Shown here: piece by piece, positions 61,415 through 64,000 of the stretch
Position numbering within the stretch: position 1 is the stretch's first letter
Layout of the letters: each line of letters starts with the position of its first letter
Assembly: GCF_035317345.1 (NCBI RefSeq)
Contig: NZ_JAYKTU010000003.1
Reading direction: 5' to 3' (one strand)
DNA: 64,000 nt
DNA from: Cellvibrio fontiphilus
GTDB taxonomy: Bacteria > Pseudomonadota > Gammaproteobacteria > Pseudomonadales > Cellvibrionaceae
Program-made: the position numbers and the translations under genes
The notes under the pieces: model-generated
The model's input: the letters and a program-made list of their open reading frames with translations, nothing else
Database searches by the model: none
Told to the model about the DNA's origin: nothing

Positions 61415-62467
61415 ATGTCGAAGTTTTGGAGTCAGGTGGTGCGCGAACTGGAGCCTTATGTGCCTGGTGAGCAGCCGCAAATTGATGGTTTGATCAAGTT
61501 GAATACTAACGAGAGCCCCTACCCGCCCTCGCCCAAAGTGATCGACCTGATTAACCATGACACCATCGACCGTTTGCGTCTCTACCCCGACCCCAACTCC
61601 AAAAAATTAAAAAACACCATTGCCGATTATTATGGTGTCACTGGGGAGCAAGTGTTTGTGGGCAATGGCTCGGATGAAGTGCTGGCACTCTTGTTTATGG
61701 CATTTTTCCAGCAAGATAAGCCACTGTTGTTCCCCGACATCAGCTACAGTTTTTACCCGGTGTACTGCAAATTATTTGGCATTGATTATCAAACCATCGC
61801 CCTGCGTGATGATTACACCATTAATTTTGCCGATTACACCCAGGCCAATGGCGGTATTATTTTCCCCAACCCCAATGCACCTACCGCGATTGGCAAACCG
61901 CTGGCAGAAATTGAAGCGCTGCTGCAGCAAAATACTGAATCAGTTGTGGTTGTCGATGAAGCCTACGTGGATTTTGGTGCGGAAACAGCAATCAAATTAG
62001 TCGATAAATATCCAAATTTATTGGTGGTACAAACCCTGTCCAAATCCCGCTCACTGGCGGGTATGCGCGTAGGCTTGGCGGTGGGCCATAAGGATTTAAT
62101 CGACGCACTGGATCGCGTAAAAAATTCATTTAACTCTTACCCGCTCGACCGCATCGCTGAAGCAGCGGCAGTGGTAGCGTTTGAGGATGAAGACTACTTC
62201 GTGCGCTGCCGCGACCAGATTATCGCTACCCGCGACTGGACTACCGCCGAATTACAGAAGCTTGGCTTTAAGGTGCTGCCATCACAAGCGAACTTTATTT
62301 TTGCTGAGCCACAAGGTAAAAACGCGGCTGACCTCGCCCAGTATTTGCGCGATCACAAAATTCTGGTGCGCTATTTTAACAAGCCGCGCATCAATCAATT
62401 CCTGCGCATCACCATAGGGACTGATGAGCAAATGCGCGCATTAATCGCGGCACTGAGCAACGCCTGA
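61415..62467 (+). CDS. hisC: Histidinol-phosphate aminotransferase
   Basis: 350 residues, class II-like PLP aminotransferase: YVPGEQPQIDGLIKLNTNESPYPPSP (in two stretches), VFVGNGSDEVL, FPNPNAPTA, VVDEAYVDFG and PLP lysine in TLSKSRSLAGMRVG. It converts imidazole-acetol phosphate and glutamate to histidinol phosphate. GAGGAACTCGC lies before ATG 61415. It is not in a his operon here. Confidence 0.92.
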   Translation: MSKFWSQVVRELEPYVPGEQPQIDGLIKLNTNESPYPPSPKVIDLINHDTIDRLRLYPDPNSKKLKNTIADYYGVTGEQVFVGNGSDEVLALLFMAFFQQDKPLLFPDISYSFYPVYCKLFGIDYQTIALRDDYTINFADYTQANGGIIFPNPNAPTAIGKPLAEIEALLQQNTESVVVVDEAYVDFGAETAIKLVDKYPNLLVVQTLSKSRSLAGMRVGLAVGHKDLIDALDRVKNSFNSYPLDRIAEAAAVVAFEDEDYFVRCRDQIIATRDWTTAELQKLGFKVLPSQANFIFAEPQGKNAADLAQYLRDHKILVRYFNKPRINQFLRITIGTDEQMRALIAALSNA

Positions 62468-62515
62468 TATACACGTGAATTATTCCGGCGAGCACACAAC
62501 GCACAAGTAAATACA

Positions 62516-62549
62516 AACAAAAAGCCCGGCGATTGCCGGGCTTTTTGTT
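62516..62549. terminator. Bidirectional terminator between hisC and STAS gene
   Basis: A perfect 15-bp stem AACAAAAAGCCCGGC with GCCGGGCTTTTTGTT, loop GATT, with T-runs on both strands. Confidence 0.9.
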
Positions 62550-62562
62550 GAAAATCTATTTA

Positions 62563-63234
62563 TCAGGATGGTTCGGAAATTTGCGTTTTTTTAATGACAA
62601 AATAGCGATCCATTCCGGTCCACTCAAGCAGCTGGGCAACATCTTTGTTGCAGTTGCACAGGCTGATGGCTTCGCGACTGGAGCCTTTGCGCTCTTTAAA
62701 TAGCAACAACATACCCAAGCCAGTCAAACTCAGCGCCGGGGCATCGCTTAAATTAAATTCATATTCTTCGATATTGCTATCTGCAATTCCTTCCAACAAT
62801 CGCGCCCACTCTTTACGCAAATCATTGTCTATAGCGCCGTGAATATTCACGCGTACACCGCGACCGTTATTAATGGAAACCCAATCCAGAGAGGCGCTGT
62901 CGGAAAAGGTAATCGCACTGGAGCTGGGCTTTTTAGCGGGTGTTTTGGCGGAGAGCGGTTTGGATGTAAGACTTTTGGCAGCGCTTCCCGATTTTATGGG
63001 CACCTGCGTCGTTTTGGGTGGCAGTGAAACAGAGGCGCTGGCGGTTGGCTTGAGCGTTTTAGGAATGGAGCGATCCGCCCAGCCTTCGGGCACCACATCC
63101 TCCCAACTGCTGGGAGCAACCCCCTCACCAACAACATCATCAATCACTTTTCCACTCAAACGCTTGGCGCGCGCTTGCTCATCTTCGGCGCGAACCACTT
63201 TACGCTCTCCAACGAAAGGAACCTGATGACGCAT
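62563..63234 (-). CDS. STAS-domain protein with long disordered N-terminal part
   Basis: 223 residues. The last 110 form a STAS domain (VRVNIHGAIDNDLRKEWARLL, FNLSDAPALSLTGLGMLLLFKER, LLEWTGMDRYFVI), with Ser in the position used for phosphorylation by anti-sigma-type kinases (SLTGLG). The first 110 residues are Ser/Pro/Lys-rich and probably unstructured. GGAG stands seven bases before ATG 63234. Partners are not in the window. Confidence 0.8.
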   Translation of the reverse strand: MRHQVPFVGERKVVRAEDEQARAKRLSGKVIDDVVGEGVAPSSWEDVVPEGWADRSIPKTLKPTASASVSLPPKTTQVPIKSGSAAKSLTSKPLSAKTPAKKPSSSAITFSDSASLDWVSINNGRGVRVNIHGAIDNDLRKEWARLLEGIADSNIEEYEFNLSDAPALSLTGLGMLLLFKERKGSSREAISLCNCNKDVAQLLEWTGMDRYFVIKKTQISEPS

Positions 63235-63696
63235 GGTGACTCCGGTTCAAGGGGGGGAACCAACCCATTGGTTTAATTGTTAACAACCCAATTTTAGTCC
63301 AGCAAATTGCAAATGCGAGTTGAGGCGACGTGTGCGATTAGCCTTTCACCAGAACTGTTTTTAGGCGACGCTTATGAAAACACAGTATTGGCACATTTTT
63401 CATCTTTCTAGCGATAATAGATGCCAGACCTGGGAAGATTTGAAACACTTTGGCGTCAAAATAAACCAATCTATTTTTAGTTTGTGCATATGCTTTACAG
63501 CTGAGGTTTATTTATCATAAAAAATGATGTGTTTAGGCGCTTTTGTTGTAAAGTGCTGATCAGGTTAAAAATTTGGGAAGTGCAGGCCCCGGAAGAGCGG
63601 CCAAATAGTTAATTTTTAGTGATAGAGCGTTCGCGATAAAAAGCGGCGAGATGTGAGAACACTAAATTGCGAAACGATTGCCCAAATTGAGCGAAT
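63235..63696. other. Intergenic region between STAS and GAF genes
   Basis: 462 bases, A/T-rich, without a supported gene. It should hold the promoters of both divergent genes. A TTGTTAACAA palindrome lies near 63278; no regulator can be assigned. Confidence 0.4.
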
Positions 63697-64000
63697 ATGC
63701 CAAATAGCGAATCCACGCAGCAGAAATCCAACGCTGTCGAGTTGATTAAAAAGTTCCAGCAGCTTTTTACCAACCTCAACCACAAAGAAATTGCCGAGCG
63801 CCTGGTTAAATTGGTTATTGCCAAACAAACTATCCAGCGCGTTGCATTGCTTATTGTCCGTGACGGCCAGGTCTATGTAGAGGCCATTGCCAGTCGTGCG
63901 GGCGGCCAGACTTCCATTAATGTGATTGCTACTGCCCTGAGCCGTATCAAAAACCTACCCTCGGCTTTCATCCAGCAAACGTTCGAGTCCGGTCAGCCGC
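63697..64000 (+). CDS. GAF-domain sensor protein (5' part, cut by the window end)
   Basis: ATG 63697 is the first possible start, as an in-frame TGA lies three codons before it. The 101 visible residues (MPNSESTQQKSNAVELIKKF and on) continue KEIAERLVKLVIAKQ, VALLIVRDGQVYVEA and LPSAFIQQTFESGQP. These are the typical helix-strand start of GAF domains in large signalling proteins. The output domain is beyond the window. Confidence 0.65.
   Translation, partial: MPNSESTQQKSNAVELIKKFQQLFTNLNHKEIAERLVKLVIAKQTIQRVALLIVRDGQVYVEAIASRAGGQTSINVIATALSRIKNLPSAFIQQTFESGQP

Noticed and set aside
1..64000. CRISPR arrays, tRNA or rRNA genes, prophage or integron
   Set aside because: No regularly spaced direct repeats, tRNA cloverleaf, rRNA sequence, integrase or phage structural genes were recognised in the window.

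Overview
The window looks like chromosome from a plant-polysaccharide-degrading gammaproteobacterium, most likely Cellvibrio or a close relative. This rests on an alpha-glucuronidase (GH67), a GH10 xylanase and a CE2 acetyl-xylan esterase side by side, a lipoprotein with a long poly-serine linker, and a general gene set resembling Pseudomonas/Cellvibrio. The genus is an inference from gene content; no rRNA or tRNA gene was seen.

Layout. 1-8 kb: end of a LuxR-type regulator, a Ser-linker lipoprotein, an EF-hand-like protein, a lytic transglycosylase, a SUKH protein, DNA polymerase II (polB) behind a LexA box and promoter, a broken IS30 transposase and a flavodoxin-fold oxidoreductase. 8-16.6 kb: zinc-starvation island A, with an ABC transporter whose permease has a histidine-rich loop, a DUF3299 protein, hisI, folE2, second-type thrS and hemB, and a COG0523 metal-chaperone GTPase. 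A Zur-like box lies between hisI and folE2. 16.6-20.2 kb: accessory segment with an OLD-family nuclease between perfect 31-bp inverted repeats, and two unrecognised genes. 20.4-22.7 kb: mesX-mesD, a folate-independent, oxygen-requiring methionine synthase pair behind a MetR-like box. 22.9-33.8 kb: a ten-gene chemosensory operon with a soluble two-tip receptor, a triple-CheW protein, CheB, a HEAT protein, CheR, CheY, CheA, a STAS-like protein, a second CheY and a membrane receptor carrying a CheZ-like motif.

34-42.7 kb: zinc-starvation island B, apparently one long minus-strand operon behind a second Zur-like box. It holds dksA2 (no zinc finger), a second COG0523 GTPase, a TonB-dependent receptor, a DUF1624 membrane protein, a DUF1826 protein with an HxD...H...R pattern, a 46-residue membrane peptide and znuCBA. 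42.8-47.5 kb: xylan side-chain and backbone enzymes with a 12-bp palindrome between GH67 and GH10. 48-53.7 kb: rnk, katG, a glycerophosphodiesterase, a small MscS channel and an aromatic aminotransferase. 53.9-57 kb: cobT-cobS-cobU-cobC, the end of cobalamin synthesis. 57-64 kb: a MATE exporter, a HAD phosphatase, a TetR repressor divergent from a FabF-like synthase with tandem operators on a near-consensus promoter, hisC, a STAS-domain protein and the start of a GAF-domain protein.

How it fits together. The two zinc islands probably form one regulon. Island B imports zinc (outer-membrane receptor, ZnuABC) and replaces the zinc-finger protein DksA. Island A supplies alternative or extra copies of zinc enzymes, plus a GTPase that may load them. 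HisI, ThrS and HemB here keep all their zinc ligands, so they do not look zinc-independent. The freshest leads are the DUF1826 oxygenase-like signature, the uncharacterised 46-aa membrane peptide, the repeat-bounded OLD nuclease and the CheZ-like motif fused to a receptor.
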